A stretch of DNA of 64,000 nucleotides from Capra hircus (taxonomy: Eukaryota > Chordata > Mammalia > Artiodactyla > Bovidae). Each line of letters starts with the position of its first letter. Position 1 is the first letter of the stretch. The DNA lies in the NCBI RefSeq assembly GCF_001704415.2, contig NC_030824.1:35397022-35461021 (forward strand). Direction: 5' to 3'. The notes under the pieces are model-generated. The model ran no database searches, was not told where the DNA came from, and was given only the letters and a program-made list of their open reading frames with translations. Positions 23,650 through 35,465 of this stretch are shown here, piece by piece. Both the position numbers and the translations under genes were made by a program.

Positions 23650-23830
23650 AATTCCTGGGTCAGCTCCTCAGGAGCTATGTGGATTTGGGCAAGTCACTTA
23701 ACCCCCCTCACTCACAGTTGCCCGTTGGCGATATGGGAATGGTCATAGCCCTTGCTTTTACCCAGCAGAGCACTGACATGAGTCTTAAGTGACATGACAA
23801 ATGGGAAACTGCTTTGTAAACTGCAGAGTT
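23650..23830 (+). repeat. MIR SINE
   Basis: 'gatttgggcaagtcactta' followed by a diverged 3' half ('gggaatggtcatagccc') is typical MIR. Confidence 0.72.
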
Positions 23831-24109
23831 GTATCAATTCTAGTTATTTTAAAATTTGAAGGCAAACACGATTCTCCCCCAGATATTTAAAAATAGCTCA
23901 TCTTCTACATCAAAGTTCAAATGTCAGAAGATAAGACTATAATCAGTACATTCAAATGAGACACCACTTCTACTCTGTCACTTTTGTGGAGAGAATTATT
24001 GGCAGGACACAGCAGACAGCAATTGTAACAAGGAGCAATAATGCCAGTGTGCAGAGAAAAAAGAGCAAACTCAATCAACTTAGACCCTCACCTCCCCTCG
24101 CAATGTCCT

Positions 24110-24815
24110 CTCCTCTGCTGGTTATGGAACCAGAAAGTCTTATGCCCTGCATGTTTCTCAAGTACGTTCTTTTTTTCCACTCCATCACCCCTGCTTTCTT
24201 CAGGCACTCACTGCCTCTAGCCAGGGTACTGCACCAGCCAATACATCCATGTTCCACATCAAGGTTTTCTTCCTAAAATTAAAATGTGTTCAAGTCACTC
24301 TTAAGGCTTAAATCCCCAGAATGCCTTCCCAATCTCTGAATAAAGGGTAGAACTGAAGCTCAGCAGACTCCTTTACAATCAGTTTTTCTCTCTTGGCACT
24401 TCTTCGGTTGCACTTTACAGTCCAGCTTGACTCTCTATCTTGCAGCTCTTCAAATAAGCCGCAACCCAGCCACACCTTTCCATTTGCCCTTCCCCTTTGT
24501 TCTTCCAATTATTTTTCACCCAGCCATCAACATTCAATGCAAAAGCAGCTTCCTCTTCAGAGCCTTCTTCCCCATATTCTCCCATCCTATCACAACACCA
24601 CATACACCCAGAAAAAGTTAGGGTTCTCTCTGACCCACCAACACATTATGCATGCTCCTCTTACAGTATTTTCCACAGGGAGCATCCCTGTTTACTTTTT
24701 GGTCTCCCCCACTAGACTGTGAATGCCCTGAGGTAGAGACTTCCTCACATTTGAATCCCTGCCCTTAGTAGGGAATGCCTATAACAGCTCCTTAATAGGC
24801 ATTGCATGAATAAGT
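24110..24815 (+). repeat. L2 LINE 3' region
   Basis: The L2 order is kept: 'ttcaagtcactcttaaggc', 'cagagccttcttccccat', 'ccactagactgtgaatgccc' and the terminal 'ataggcattgcatgaat'. Several short frames overlap it on both strands; none is expected to be coding. Confidence 0.72.
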
Positions 24816-26029
24816 GTATTAACCGAACTTAAAAGATCTCCATATTAGCACAGTTTTTTTTTTTAAATGACTGCATTAGCAATATATTATAGAAGCACAG
24901 CTTGCTTGTAATTTTCTGTCTCATGTACTCAGCATGGAAATTTTTTTCAATCAGAATAACTGAAGTTGTAATTATTTAAAAGAGGTGACATGAGCTAAAT
25001 GGATCCTTGCGCTTAGAAAAATATAAGAGAGTGCAATGATTAACAGAAAAATCCCACCAAGACATTTCTTTATCCTCATTTTCATGTCAAATCTCCTTGT
25101 TTTGGAACCCGCAGTAAAGTTTTGACTCTCTTAATTATGACATTACTGCCTGCTGCTATTAACTTAAGGACAATGTCAAAAATGCTAAACTGTGAAAACC
25201 AGCAGGGGGGAAGGTGCATGGAAAATGGAATGTTTGAGTATGAGAAACTCTCTAAAGGAAGAAATTCAGTGCCCAGAGACCATTATCTGGTAGGAACATT
25301 TATCTGACTGTGGGTATAAGCCAAAGACATTTAATTTACAGTAGGCAGAGTAGAGGTCAGTGCCAGACATAACTGTTTTAGCTGCTTTTTCTGTGTAATG
25401 GCAAGTATCATAGAATTCTATTGGAAAAATAAGTGAGATGCATTAACAGTGACTTACAATTTATTGTAGGCTAAGTAATGACCCTGAGGGGCCATGACAT
25501 CCAAATTGGTCCAGCTTTTTTTATTAGTAGGATTTTTTTAAAAGGGAAATCAGTAGCCTTTTCCCTTTTCTACATTTTTTAGTGGCTTCCTTAAGTAGCA
25601 TATCCTACTGAAGCCTATGAGTAATATCTTGCTTTCTTATGAGGCTGGAATTGTTGCTCTTTTTAAAAGGACAGTGAGGATCTACTGATGAAGGGTAGGG
25701 CGACATGACATCTTTCCCTTTCATCAGCTTTCAGTACTCTAACCTGTGCCCTATCCATCCTGGGGCTGAAACGCTGCACCTGCTTCAGACGCCTCCCATC
25801 ATCTCAGCCTTCCTACTGTTCCAGCCTTTACAGGGTCGCCTTGCAGCACAAGGTGCTTCGAGCATCTCTCACCTAATGCTGTGGGGTTTCTCTGATGCCT
25901 CTACGTGAGATGCCTGTGGGACCTGCAGGACTCCCACCTGTGTCTTAAAAGTGTCTGTGCCTAGAGGCAGGGTGACAAAATTCCCCTCTTTTTCATCCCT
26001 TGGGTGGGTAGATCTGGGGCTCTTTCTTT
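24816..26029. other. Unassigned sequence containing copy 1 of a 40-bp direct repeat
   Basis: No repeat family was recognised. Positions 25479-25518 are repeated with one mismatch at 26994-27033. Confidence 0.5.
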
Positions 26030-26110
26030 TGGGTTAGCCAAAAAAGTTCATTTGGGTTTTTCTGAAGCATGTTACAAAAAAGACTCAAATGAACTTTTTG
26101 GCCAACCCAG
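26030..26110. mobile_element. Mariner-type hairpin (non-autonomous DNA element)
   Basis: Terminal inverted repeats of about 24-25 bp (26030-26054 and 26086-26109) differ by one mismatch and one 1-base indel and enclose a ~31-nt loop. The TIR start tgggttggccaaaaag is the ruminant mariner signature. A TA follows the right end (26111-26112); the left TA is not preserved. Confidence 0.85.
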
Positions 26111-26359
26111 TAAATGGTTCCACAGGTAGTGCCAATGGCAGCAAGCTCCCGTTGCCCACAGTGGCGGCCAGCTAGACTGCACACCATTGCGCTGGCTCGC
26201 CTCGCTCCCTGTTTCACTCTACCCAGTTCCTCACTCTTGTTCTTTGAGATCATGAAACTCCCCCATCGCCAGTCCTCCATTTACTCTTCTGTGCTAACTT
26301 TGGGAATCGCGCAGAAAGATGATGACATCAAATTTGGATGAGCTTAGGGCTCTGAACAG

Positions 26360-26556
26360 GCTTCCCTGGTGGCTCAGATGGTAAAGAATCTGCCTGCAGT
26401 GTGGTAGACCTGGGTTTGATTCCTGGGTTGGGAAGATTCCCTGGAGGAGGGCATGGCAACCCACTCTGGTATTCTTGCCTGGAGAATCCCCATGGACAGA
26501 GGAGCCCGGCAGGTCAGAAAGAGTCAGACACAACTGAGCAACTAAACACAACATGC
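26360..26556 (+). mobile_element. Bov-tA SINE
   Basis: The head 'gcttccctggtggctcagat' and body are well kept, but about 15 bp of the usual 'gggctacagtccatgggg' region is deleted ('cccggcaggtcagaaagag'). Confidence 0.92.
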
Positions 26557-26599
26557 AGAGTTCTGAATGGCTGAGTGGAGATGAATCCTTCATTCACCC

Positions 26600-26730
26600 C
26601 ACACTGTCAGCCCTATCACATTAGATTGGGATATAAATGAATAATTATAAATATTCTATTAAGCTACTGAGACTTGGAGATTTTTTGTTATAACTGAGTG
26701 TTATTTACCCTAATGAAGCTCTCAATATTG
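26600..26730 (+). repeat. Possible MaLR-like LTR 3' end
   Basis: 'attaagctactgagacttgg' followed by 'ttttttgttataactgag' resembles the 3' end of old MaLR or related repeats. The evidence is weak. Confidence 0.3.
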
Positions 26731-28394
26731 TGCATAGGAATTCTCTTACCTAAAATGAATACTCTCTGCCCGTCTTTCTTTTTTTCTAATCAAAATCCTA
26801 TCAATATGTAAAAACCCAGCTGGAATCCTACCTAATCCACAAACTTTTTGATGACCGCAACAGCTCATGGTGACCTCTCTCTTCTCTTAACTCCTAGGGC
26901 ACTGTTTTCCTATTTGGACCTTAGATAAGTACTGCTTTCTTATTTGCTTTTCATGTGCTACTTGTCCAGCTGGATTATAAATTATAATGACACTGACCCT
27001 GAGGGGCCATGACACCCAAATTGGTCCAGCTTTGTAGAAGATTACTACTACTATTACTATTATTATTAGGCCCCTGAAGCAATTACTACCAGTGTAGGTA
27101 GGTGGTACATAAGGAACAAAAAGTCAGAAGTCACATAAGGCTTAGAAGTCCTATAAATATCATTGTATGATTTTAGCTTGGGCTAAATATAAGAATTCAA
27201 CCCCAGTAATTCTGGCTCACAAGCACAACAATGTATTCTCTGAGGATAAAATTAATTTCTATATATAAATGAGTCATTCAGAAATACATTTAATTTGCCT
27301 TTTTTCCTCAAGGGCTAATTAATGTTAGCATTTCCTCCACCTCTCCTATAAAAACATATTGAATAATATCCCAGATTGTGAAAGGAAGGATTAGAATGTG
27401 AGATCTCTTTGAAATTCCTCACAATACTGATTTTCTGTCACCCATATTTAGCTTTTGTTTTGAAATAAAAGTCAGCAGTTTAGTACAATTTATCCTAGAC
27501 TTTATAAGTCTACTTTTTCTATAACAACAATAATAATAAATATTAATACTTCTTTCCATTCCTGAATTTCCTCTTTCTGACCCTGAATGTTAAACAGTGA
27601 TATTCATGCTTTTTTCTCTTTTTCTAATTGTGAAGAATAAACTGCTGAAGTTTATCATTTCAGGTAGCCATGACTTATTTTGAAATTAAGCAAAGGGAAT
27701 TTTTTGTAATAACTGTTTTAAGTCTAAGGATTAAGAACTTGAATCGGACACATGTTCACAAATTTTATACAAGTTGCCGTTTGAAGATACTGGAAACCAT
27801 TATAACTGGAAAGAAAAGATTACATTTTGATGTTGTTGACCCATGCCTGTTCAGTAATACAGATGCCTTTGACATCCTTATTCACCCAGCAGGGCTTAGT
27901 GCTAGCAATTTGCTTGTCTGTCCTGTCGATGCTCTTTCATTCTGAGCTGGAGAGAATACTCTGCAATTGTACAGTTCATGCCCTCCAGGTTTTAGTTTCT
28001 CTCCACTGAAGCTACTTGTATAGAGATCAGTGTCTGCTGGCTGTACCAGTACTTCTAACAAGCACACAGCATTCAGTCTCATCCTTTTCAAGTCCCAAGC
28101 ACGACATGTTAATGATGAAGAATAAAGTTTCTAGCCTTTCAAGGAATAGCTTGAAATAACACAGCAACATGGGACAAGTATCTAAAAAGCAAAGAAACAT
28201 TTTTATGGGCAGTCTATCACCATTGCATTAGAATTTCTTAGCAGCCATAATTTAACCTCTGGTTGACATGAAGGAAGGACAAGAACTAGGATATAAATAC
28301 ACTGATTCATATATTTTCCTCCTCTAAAAACTCTAATGTGAGAATTGCCTTTTAATATCTGGTTGAGGTTTGTTGTTTTTAATATAGCCACCAT
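26731..28394. other. Unassigned sequence with copy 2 of a 40-bp direct repeat
   Basis: Positions 26994-27033 repeat 25479-25518. An (ATT)n tract follows near 27045-27068. The plus frame at 27670-27945 (91 codons) shows no recognised domain and no support as a gene. Confidence 0.5.
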
Positions 28395-28409
28395 TAAAGA
28401 TTTTCTACA

Positions 28410-29520
28410 AACAGAGTTTTACTTCTTCTTTTCCAATTTGGATTCCTTTTATTTCTTTTTCTGCTCTAATTGCTGTGGCCAAAACTTCCAGAACTATGTT
28501 GAATAGTAGCGGTGAAAGTGGACACCCTTGTCTTGTTCCTGACTTTAGCGGAAATGCTTTCAATTTTTCACCATTGAGGATAATGTTTGCTGTGGGTTTG
28601 TCATAGATAGCTTTTATTATGTTGAGGTATGTTCCTTCTATTCCTGCTTTCTGGAGAGTTTTTGTCATAAATGGATGTTGAATTTTGTCTAAGGCCTTCT
28701 CTGCATCTATTGAGATAATCATATGGTTTTTATTTTTCAGTTTGTTAATGTGGTGAATTACATTGATTGATTTGCGGATATTGAAGAATCCTTGCATCAC
28801 TGGGATAAAGCCCACTTGGTCATGGTGTATGATCTTTTTAATGTGTTGTTGGATTCTGATTGCTAGAATTTTGTTGAGGATTTTTGCATCTATGTTCATC
28901 AGTGATATTGGCCTGTAGTTTTCTTTTTTTGTGACATCTTTGTCAGGTTTTGGTATTAGGGTGATGGTGGCCTCATAGAATGAGTTTGGAAGTTTACCTT
29001 CCTCTGCAACTTTCTGGAAGAGTTTGAGGAGGATAGGTGTTAGCTCCTCTCGAAATTTTTGGTAGAATTCAGCTGTGAAGCCGTCTGGACCTGGGCTTTT
29101 GTTTGCTGGAAGATTTCTGATTACAGTTTCAATTTCCATGCTTGTGATGGGTCTGTTAAGATTTTCTATTTCTTCCTGGTTCAGTTTTGGAAAATTGTAC
29201 TTTTCTAAGAATTTGTCCATTTCTTCCACGTTGTCCATTTTATTGGCATACAATTGCTGATAGTAGTCTCTTATGATCCTTTGTATTTCTGTGTTGTCTG
29301 TTGTGATCTCTCCATTTTCATTTCTAATTTTATTGATTTGATTTTTCTCTCTTTGCTTCTTGATGAGTCTGGCTAATGGTTTGTCAATTTTATTTATCCT
29401 TTCAAAGAACCAGCTTTTGGCTTTGTTGATTTTTGCTATGGTCTCTTTTGTTTCTTTTGCATTTATTTCTGCCCTAATTTTTAAGATTTCTTTCCTTCTA
29501 CTAACTCTGGGGTTCTCCAA
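28410..29520 (-). pseudogene. L1 ORF2 fragment (inverted reverse-transcriptase part)
   Basis: This stretch encodes about 370 residues of L1 ORF2p, the endonuclease/reverse transcriptase that performs target-primed reverse transcription. It covers the linker after the endonuclease and the first part of the RT domain. Visible landmarks are 'SPGPDGFTAEFYQKF', 'ATITLIPKPDKD', 'NYRPISLMNID', the motif A region 'IISIDAEKALDKIQHPF' (L where F is usual) and motif B 'SGTRQGCPLSPLLFN'. The frame stops right before the FADD catalytic box because the inverted segment ends there against the target site. It is open over its whole length but lacks a native start, endonuclease, motif C and C-terminus, so it is not functional. 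The upstream residues MGLENP are partly contributed by the inversion junction. Confidence 0.95.
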
Positions 29521-29525
29521 CCCCA

Positions 29526-29768
29526 ATGTTCATCGCAGCACTGTTTATAATAGCTAGGACATGGAAACAACCTAGATGTCCATCAGCAGATGAATGGATA
29601 AGAAAGCTGTGGTACATATACACAATGGAGTATTACTCAGCCGTTAAAAAGAATTCATTTGAATCAGTTCTGATGAGATGGATGAAACTGGAGCCGATTA
29701 TACAGAGTGAAGTAAGCCAGAAAGAAAAACACCAATACAGTATACTAACACATATATATGGAATTTAG
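29526..29768 (+). pseudogene. L1 ORF2 C-terminal fragment
   Basis: About 80 codons encode the conserved L1 ORF2p C-terminus ('WYIYTMEYYSAVKKN', 'KHQYSILTHIYG') and end at a stop before the 3' UTR. It belongs to the same insertion as the inverted frame upstream but lies on the opposite strand, so the two cannot form one protein. Confidence 0.92.
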
Positions 29769-30219
29769 GAAGATGGCAATGACGACCCTGTATGCAAGAC
29801 AGGGAAAGAGACACAGATGTGTATAATGGACTTTTGGACTCAGAGGGAGAGGGAGAGGGTGGGATGATTTGGGAGAATGACATTCTAACATGTATACTAT
29901 CATGTAAGAATTGAATCGCCAGTCTATGTCTGATGCAGGATACAGCATGCTTGGAGCTGGTGCATGGGGATGACCCAGAGAGATGTTATGCGGAGGGAGG
30001 TGGGAGGGGGGTTCATGTTTGGGAACACATGTAAGAATTAAAGATTTTAAAATTTAAAAAAAAAATAAAAAATAAAAAAACAAAAAAAAAACAAAAAAAC
30101 ACACACACACAAAATAAATAAATAAATAAATAAAGATTTTCTACAGAGGTTTTCAAAATGTATTTCTCAAAACCACAGATTTTCCATGGTGGTACATCAG
30201 GGCTGCCACAATTGGAGCT

Positions 30220-30221
<2 letters not shown>

Positions 30222-30282
<61 letters not shown>

Positions 30283-30286
30283 TGTG
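30222..30286. repeat. (GT)n microsatellite
   Basis: About 30 GT units with one 'TA' interruption near the right end. It is the longest dinucleotide tract in the window and probably polymorphic. Confidence 0.95.
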
Positions 30287-30548
30287 GTGGGGGGTTCCTT
30301 CCCTCTTCCTACCCCAGGAGTTTTGCTCTTAATGTTTTACATTTGGCTTTCTATGTAAAACTTACAACTAAAAAATAATGGATTCTGAGGGGAAAATTTT
30401 TTTAAATCCTTGAATCATGGAGACATCGTTTTTTTTCCAATCAAAGAAAATCTTTTATTTTTTTTTTTTTTTTGCATTGAAATAACCAAAATGTGATGTT
30501 TCAGGAATGTCTGGGTGATATCTGCCTGGGGTCTAGTCTTCTTTCCTG

Positions 30549-30775
30549 GAGCTTCCCGGGTGGCATTAGTGGTAGAGGACCTGCCTGCCAATGCAGAAGA
30601 CATAAGGATGTGGGTTCGATCCCTGGGTTGGGAAGATCCCCTGGAGAAGCGCATGGCAACCCACTCCAGTATTCTTGCCTGGAGAATCCCATGAACAGAG
30701 GAGCCTGGCGGGCTATAGTCCACGGGGTCACAAAATGTTGAACATGACTGAAGTGACTTAGCAAGCACATACACA
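30549..30775 (+). mobile_element. Bov-tA SINE
   Basis: The head ('gcttcccgggtggcattag', 'gggttcgatccctgggttgg') and the BovB-derived body are present. The tail is CA-rich. A T-run at 30457-30473 lies just upstream. Confidence 0.92.
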
Positions 30776-30969
30776 AGGCACAGAGGTTCTCTGAATTCTG
30801 TGCCGGAATAGGAGCTGCTCTGGTGAAGCTGCCTAAACATCGCGCCCCACCCACCCCCCCACCACCCAGAGAAAGCAATATAGATTTTTATCCAAATTCT
30901 ATTTGGTTTTCATCAATAGTCCACCATTTCATTAATACTAGCACAGTAGAGACAATAAGTCCCTCTCAA

Positions 30970-31185
30970 TATGTTTTTAAAATAATAACAGCTATCACTT
31001 ATTACATGTTTTATGCCATGTTCTTTGGTAAAGTGCTTTGCGTATAATGAGAATTGATATGAAGGAAATTTTTAAAAACTTGCCCAAGCTCACATCCCTA
31101 GTAAATCATAAAGCTGAACTTTGAGCTCATGTCTGTCATCTCAGCACCCAAGTTTTGAATCACTAAGCATTTTTCCACTAAATGC
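30970..31185 (-). repeat. MIR SINE, antisense
   Basis: Reversed MIR order: 'aacagctatcacttattac', 'ggtaaagtgctttgcgtata', 'aacttgcccaagctcacatc'. Confidence 0.8.
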
Positions 31186-31189
31186 CATG

Positions 31190-31830
31190 AATTGTACTGG
31201 GCACTGGAACGCACCCATTAAATAGGTCTCCAACTCCAGACTTCCTGCCTTGAGCTTACGGAGTTCAACAGAGACATGTTGAACAAACATGTATGAAGGA
31301 GTCTGTTAGCTCAGCTCTCATCTGTTGTGTGCACAGTGGCTATTGTTTGCCAGCAACCAACTGCACAGCTTTCTTCTGGGAAATGCTCCTTTCCCTACTC
31401 TAACCTTGTGTGAATATGTGCTGCCCTTCACTTACCCATCCCACTCTCCTGCCTCCTCTGATTGGCCCAAGTGGCCCTGCTTAGAGATGACTGGAGTGGA
31501 TTTGGGTCCAGCTGGGTGAATAAAGGCTCTGCCAGTCAAAATCCTCCCCTCCGTCTTGCAGCTGGGACCTTAGTCTCAGTCTCCCTCTGGTGGCAAGCTA
31601 GGAGAAGTCTGGCATGAAAGCATCTATTGTTTCTGTGTTAGGGCTGACCTGTAGTCAGAATCGGAGAAACTGAGAAACTGAAATCATGAGAAGAGAAGGA
31701 GAGATGGTAAGAATGGCAGAGTTTGAGACCTGATATCAAGTTGTTCTCAAGTCCCATCTCCACTCTTTTCCTTATATCCCCTTTGCCAACTAATTGGGTT
31801 TAGTCACTTCCAACCAAAATAGTTCTGACC
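31190..31830. other. Unassigned, locally GC-richer sequence
   Basis: No exon, CpG island or repeat family was recognised. Confidence 0.45.
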
Positions 31831-31831
31831 A

Positions 31832-31990
31832 AGATGGCAGGTTCAATCCCTGGGTAGGAAACATTCCCTGGAGAAGGGAATGGCAACCCACTCCAGTATT
31901 CTTGCCTGAAAAATTCCATGGATAGAGGAGCCTGGCTGGCTACAGTCCATGGGACTGCAAAGAGTCTGACAGGATGGCATACACACAAGA
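31832..31990 (+). mobile_element. Bov-tA SINE, 5'-truncated
   Basis: The copy starts inside the tRNA-derived head ('ggttcaatccctgggtagg') and continues through the BovB-derived body to a CA-rich tail. Confidence 0.9.
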
Positions 31991-34224
31991 CGGTGGGTTT
32001 ATAAAAATTCTCATGTTAAGTTCATGTTTATACTGAGAGAAGGGGGAAAATACTTTCTGTCTTTTCTCTGCATATGGCATATGCTTACTTATCTCTAAGC
32101 TTAGGCTCCACAGCTCTAGATGGGAGGATAATGGTTAGGATTGACAGAGTAGAGAAGCAAATTTTTGGAATTTCACCGATAGCACTTCTGTTTTTGTTTT
32201 ATATTCCTTGTCAAGACTTTTATATTGCAAGGAGACTTTCCTGACCATTAAATGGTGAGAAATAAATTTTTATAGTATCATATATTTCTACATAATAGCT
32301 GGTAATAAAGTTTTTATCCTAAAGAACTCTGGGACACATAAATAGACATTCCTTGCTACTCTGGACATGAGGAAATGAACTGAGCTTAATTTAATTCATT
32401 GAGCTGAGCTTAATTTCATTCATTATTAAACTATTCTGTAATAATTAAATAATTGCTATAGTATTACTATTACTTATTGATTTATGTAATAGATAAATTA
32501 TGAAATAATGCTTCATTTTATAAGCAATGCATCATGGTATTGCTGCAAATACTGATTTCAGAATATAAAACACTGTCCTGACAATTTACAAAATCTCTTG
32601 TGGGGAAACCAAAGATCATAGTGAGTCCACATACATTTAATTGACACACAACTTATTAAAAAACATATTTTTAAAATGAAACTAGACTGCTGAGCACAGG
32701 TGGGAGCCAAAATCCAGCCCTCACTTCTCACCCCAAGCCATGTGCCCATGAGGCTGCCTGCACTCTCTCAATGGCATCAGTGGTGGCCCTCTGAAAGCAA
32801 AGCAAACTTTCCTGGGACCTAAAACTCCCTGAAAGAAAGATGCATTCTTCTGAAACACAAAACAGGTAAATAATGGCAGAAATAACATTTTCCCTATAAA
32901 AGTAATGCACATAAATGCCCAATAAGTGCTTATTAAATGAGCACCTTATCAAATAAGGAAGGTAATGGTTTTCTTGATAATATGCCAAAAGGAAAGTGAT
33001 AGCAAATGACTTAAAGTATATGTTCCAGTTTCTTTTAATGGCTTATTTCCTCATTATAGCTGTAAGTGTGTGTGTGTTTTGTCTACTCTACTCAACAGCA
33101 TGAGGATTGATGACTATCATTGTATCTCTTCCCTTGGCAGATAGGGACACCAGAAGAGTAAACACTTATTTTAACTTAAATTTTTTTTTCTTGCTTACTA
33201 TCAACATTTCCCTGCTCCATTTCCACCCTCACAGCTGCTCTGATCCTTATGGAACATATGGCTGATGGGAGAAGTAGCCCCAGTGAGTTGAATAATCGCA
33301 TCCCTATCAGTGGGTTTCAGTTTATCAACACTGACAATAAATTTCTCTCTGTGACTCACCATATTTTGCTTTTTTATACCACAGAAAGGTCCTGGACGTG
33401 CTTACGGTGCTTTCTATAAATAACAGCCACACATTCCAGCTTTTGAAGGAGCACATTCTGCTAAACATAGATTGTGGAGACAAGCAATCCCTATTTTTCT
33501 TGCTGTACATCATGGGTGCTAACTCAGGCTCAGTTTTCCTTATTTCATCTCAGCTTGGCCTTGGTTGTTTTGGGTCCTTTCACAGAAGTCACCGTATCAC
33601 TTCTAGTGCCCCATGGCTAATACCCAGGCCAGTAGTATCTACAGCCCAAGGATGCTGGAGCCTCATGGCTGCCATTACCATTAGCTGGATGGACCACACT
33701 GTTGTTAAACAGTCTTACAGACATTCTAAGTCAAAAACCAGAAGTTTGGGAGTCTCTTGGTAATCACAAGAGCCATAAGCCATTTGAAAGTTGAGATCTG
33801 GGTATTACTGACCTAGAATTTCCAGCTGAGGCAGGAAGACAGACAGCTTGGCAAGAGTAGCTAGAGTTAGCCCCAGGGCTCTATGGAATATGTCACTAAT
33901 ACAAAAGATTTACAGTGTGATTTACTCAGTTCTCCCAGCCAGTGCCAGGCTAGACTATAACCTGAATATTATGGGACATGACTTGGTTAAATCTTTTCTT
34001 GTGTTTTTACTTTCTCCTTTTTTTTTTTTTTTGACTTTTACTTTTTTTTGAAAGCGTCTGCCATTCAGCAGGAGAAACGTGAAACTTTTGGTTTATTTTG
34101 GATACATATTTTAAAGACCTAGCACCTTTCTTTCTGTAACATTCCATTTAGCTCTAAAATGCCAGCAGGCCCATCAGTCATACCAGATCTTTCACCAGAG
34201 CATTAGTGTTCCATGCAGTGTTTT
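31991..34224. other. Unassigned AT-rich sequence
   Basis: No confident repeat or exon. A 23-bp unit (gagcttaatttMattcatt core) is duplicated in tandem at 32378-32424. A T-run lies at 34017-34033. The plus frame at 33398-33763 (121 codons) has no recognisable domain and is judged a chance frame. Confidence 0.5.
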
Positions 34225-34412
34225 TCAGTTTACAAAAAGTGACATCATGTCCAGTCCATCACTGAACCCCAGAACAACCCTATGTGTGGTAAGTGTTATT
34301 CCCATATGAGAATTGAAGAAACTGAAATTAGATCAGTTTTATGATTAGTCCACAGAGGACAGCCAGAACCCAACCCCAACTCTAGTTCTCTTTCTGTTTT
34401 AACCAGAGCATT
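34225..34412 (-). repeat. MIR SINE, antisense
   Basis: Reversed MIR order: 'ccagaacaaccctatgtgtg', 'cccatatgagaattgaagaa', 'cagccagaacccaac'. Confidence 0.72.
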
Positions 34413-34469
34413 TTTTTTTTGTCTTTAGAACTGCTGTGACTTGGGTGGTACAGAGGGTGCTGGATCAGA

Positions 34470-34570
34470 GCCCAAGGACTTCCAGTAAGTCACTCCTTGC
34501 TAGCCAGACAAACTTGTATTGGTTGCTTAATCTCTCAGCCTTGATTTCCTTTTCTATAAAATGAAATCCT
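34470..34570 (+). repeat. MIR-like fragment
   Basis: 'cagtaagtcactccttgc' and 'ttgatttccttttctataaa' follow MIR spacing, but the copy is short and diverged. Confidence 0.45.
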
Positions 34571-34810
34571 TTTTTGCTCTCATACTTTATGGTAGGCAAA
34601 CAAGATCATCAGGAATCTTTCTCCATGAGCAATACCAGTGTGATAGGTGCACTTTACATGCAAAGGAAAATAGAGAAGTTGATAAAGTTTTCTCTTTCTG
34701 AGACTTTCTTCTCTGTCTTCATTTCTTTCTTTTACTATTCCTTTAGTCTGCTGCAATGGGTGGATTATTTACTGCCATTCAAGTGTGCAGTTTTGTTATC
34801 CTTCACTTTC

Positions 34811-34952
34811 ATGCATTGGAGAAGGAAATGACAACCCACTTCCGTGTTCTTGCCTAGAGCATCCCAGGGATGGGGGAGCCTGGTGGGCTGCCATCTAGCG
34901 GGTCCCACAGAGTCGGACACGACTGAAGCGACTTAGCAGCAGCAGCAGCAAG
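34811..34952 (+). mobile_element. Bov-A2 SINE, one unit with AGC tail
   Basis: One Bov-A2 unit ('catgcattggagaaggaaat' to 'gacacgactgaagcgactta') ends in an (AGC)n tail. Confidence 0.92.
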
Positions 34953-35317
34953 TGAAGAAATTGTGCTTTTCTCATATGATTTTATTGACTTATCACTCTG
35001 TCCTCTCCAGGTAAATCTTAATACAGCATGTCAATATAGTTCAGCAAAATCTTATGGAAAGTTAGATTGACTTTTTTGGGATTTTTGAGGGGTTTTTCTT
35101 TTTTTCTGAATTTTTATTTTAGGTTAGTCTTACAACATTCTTTGACTTCTGTGTTTGGGTTGAGAATAGAGATGCCAGTATTCTTTTCATTTCTAAACCT
35201 CACCTCTAACTTTGTCATACATGTGAAACTGATCTTCACTAGAAACATATGGAGAAAAAAAGTCTTTCCTGGGTCACTCTCATCTAAGGCGATTGATTGG
35301 CTCATACAGTTAGATCA
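34953..35317. other. Unassigned sequence
   Basis: No repeat or exon recognised. The open frame at 35067-35468 runs into the MER5A copy and is judged to be chance. Confidence 0.45.
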
Positions 35318-35465
35318 GAGATTATCAAAGTATCTTCCCTGGACCAAGAGCATCAACTCGGAGCAAGTTAGAGATGCAGTCTCAGGTGCCACCCGAATCC
35401 TGCTGAGTCAGAAACTCTGGGGTTGGGACAGCAAAATCACTCTGAAGTTTGAGAACTCCAGAGAA
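35318..35465. mobile_element. MER5A (hAT-Charlie, non-autonomous)
   Basis: 'gagattatcaaagtatcttc' at the left and 'gaagtttgagaactcc' at the right are the partly palindromic MER5A ends. The centre carries 'gctgagtcagaaactctggg'. Confidence 0.85.

Larger units (their letters stand above)
28410..30130 (+). mobile_element. Ruminant L1 with 5' inversion (twin-primed)
   Basis: The left 1.1 kb is L1 ORF2 on the minus strand. From about 29520 the remainder is the L1 3' end on the plus strand (ORF2 C-terminus, 3' UTR, A-rich tail with TAAA units). An exact 15-bp target duplication, taaagattttctaca, brackets the whole (28395-28409 and 30131-30145). The central part of ORF2, from the catalytic box to near the C-terminus, is missing at the junction. 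This is the standard twin-priming arrangement. The long open frame suggests a fairly recent insertion. Confidence 0.96.

Noticed and set aside
24393..24722. 109-codon frame in a pyrimidine-rich region
   Set aside because: It lies in an L2 3' region; openness on both strands follows from base composition.
28405..29526. 373-codon minus-strand frame as a host gene
   Set aside because: Sequence landmarks are those of L1 ORF2, and target duplications place it within an L1 insertion.
33398..33763. 121-codon plus-strand frame
   Set aside because: No domain, no gene context and composition like its surroundings; judged a chance frame.
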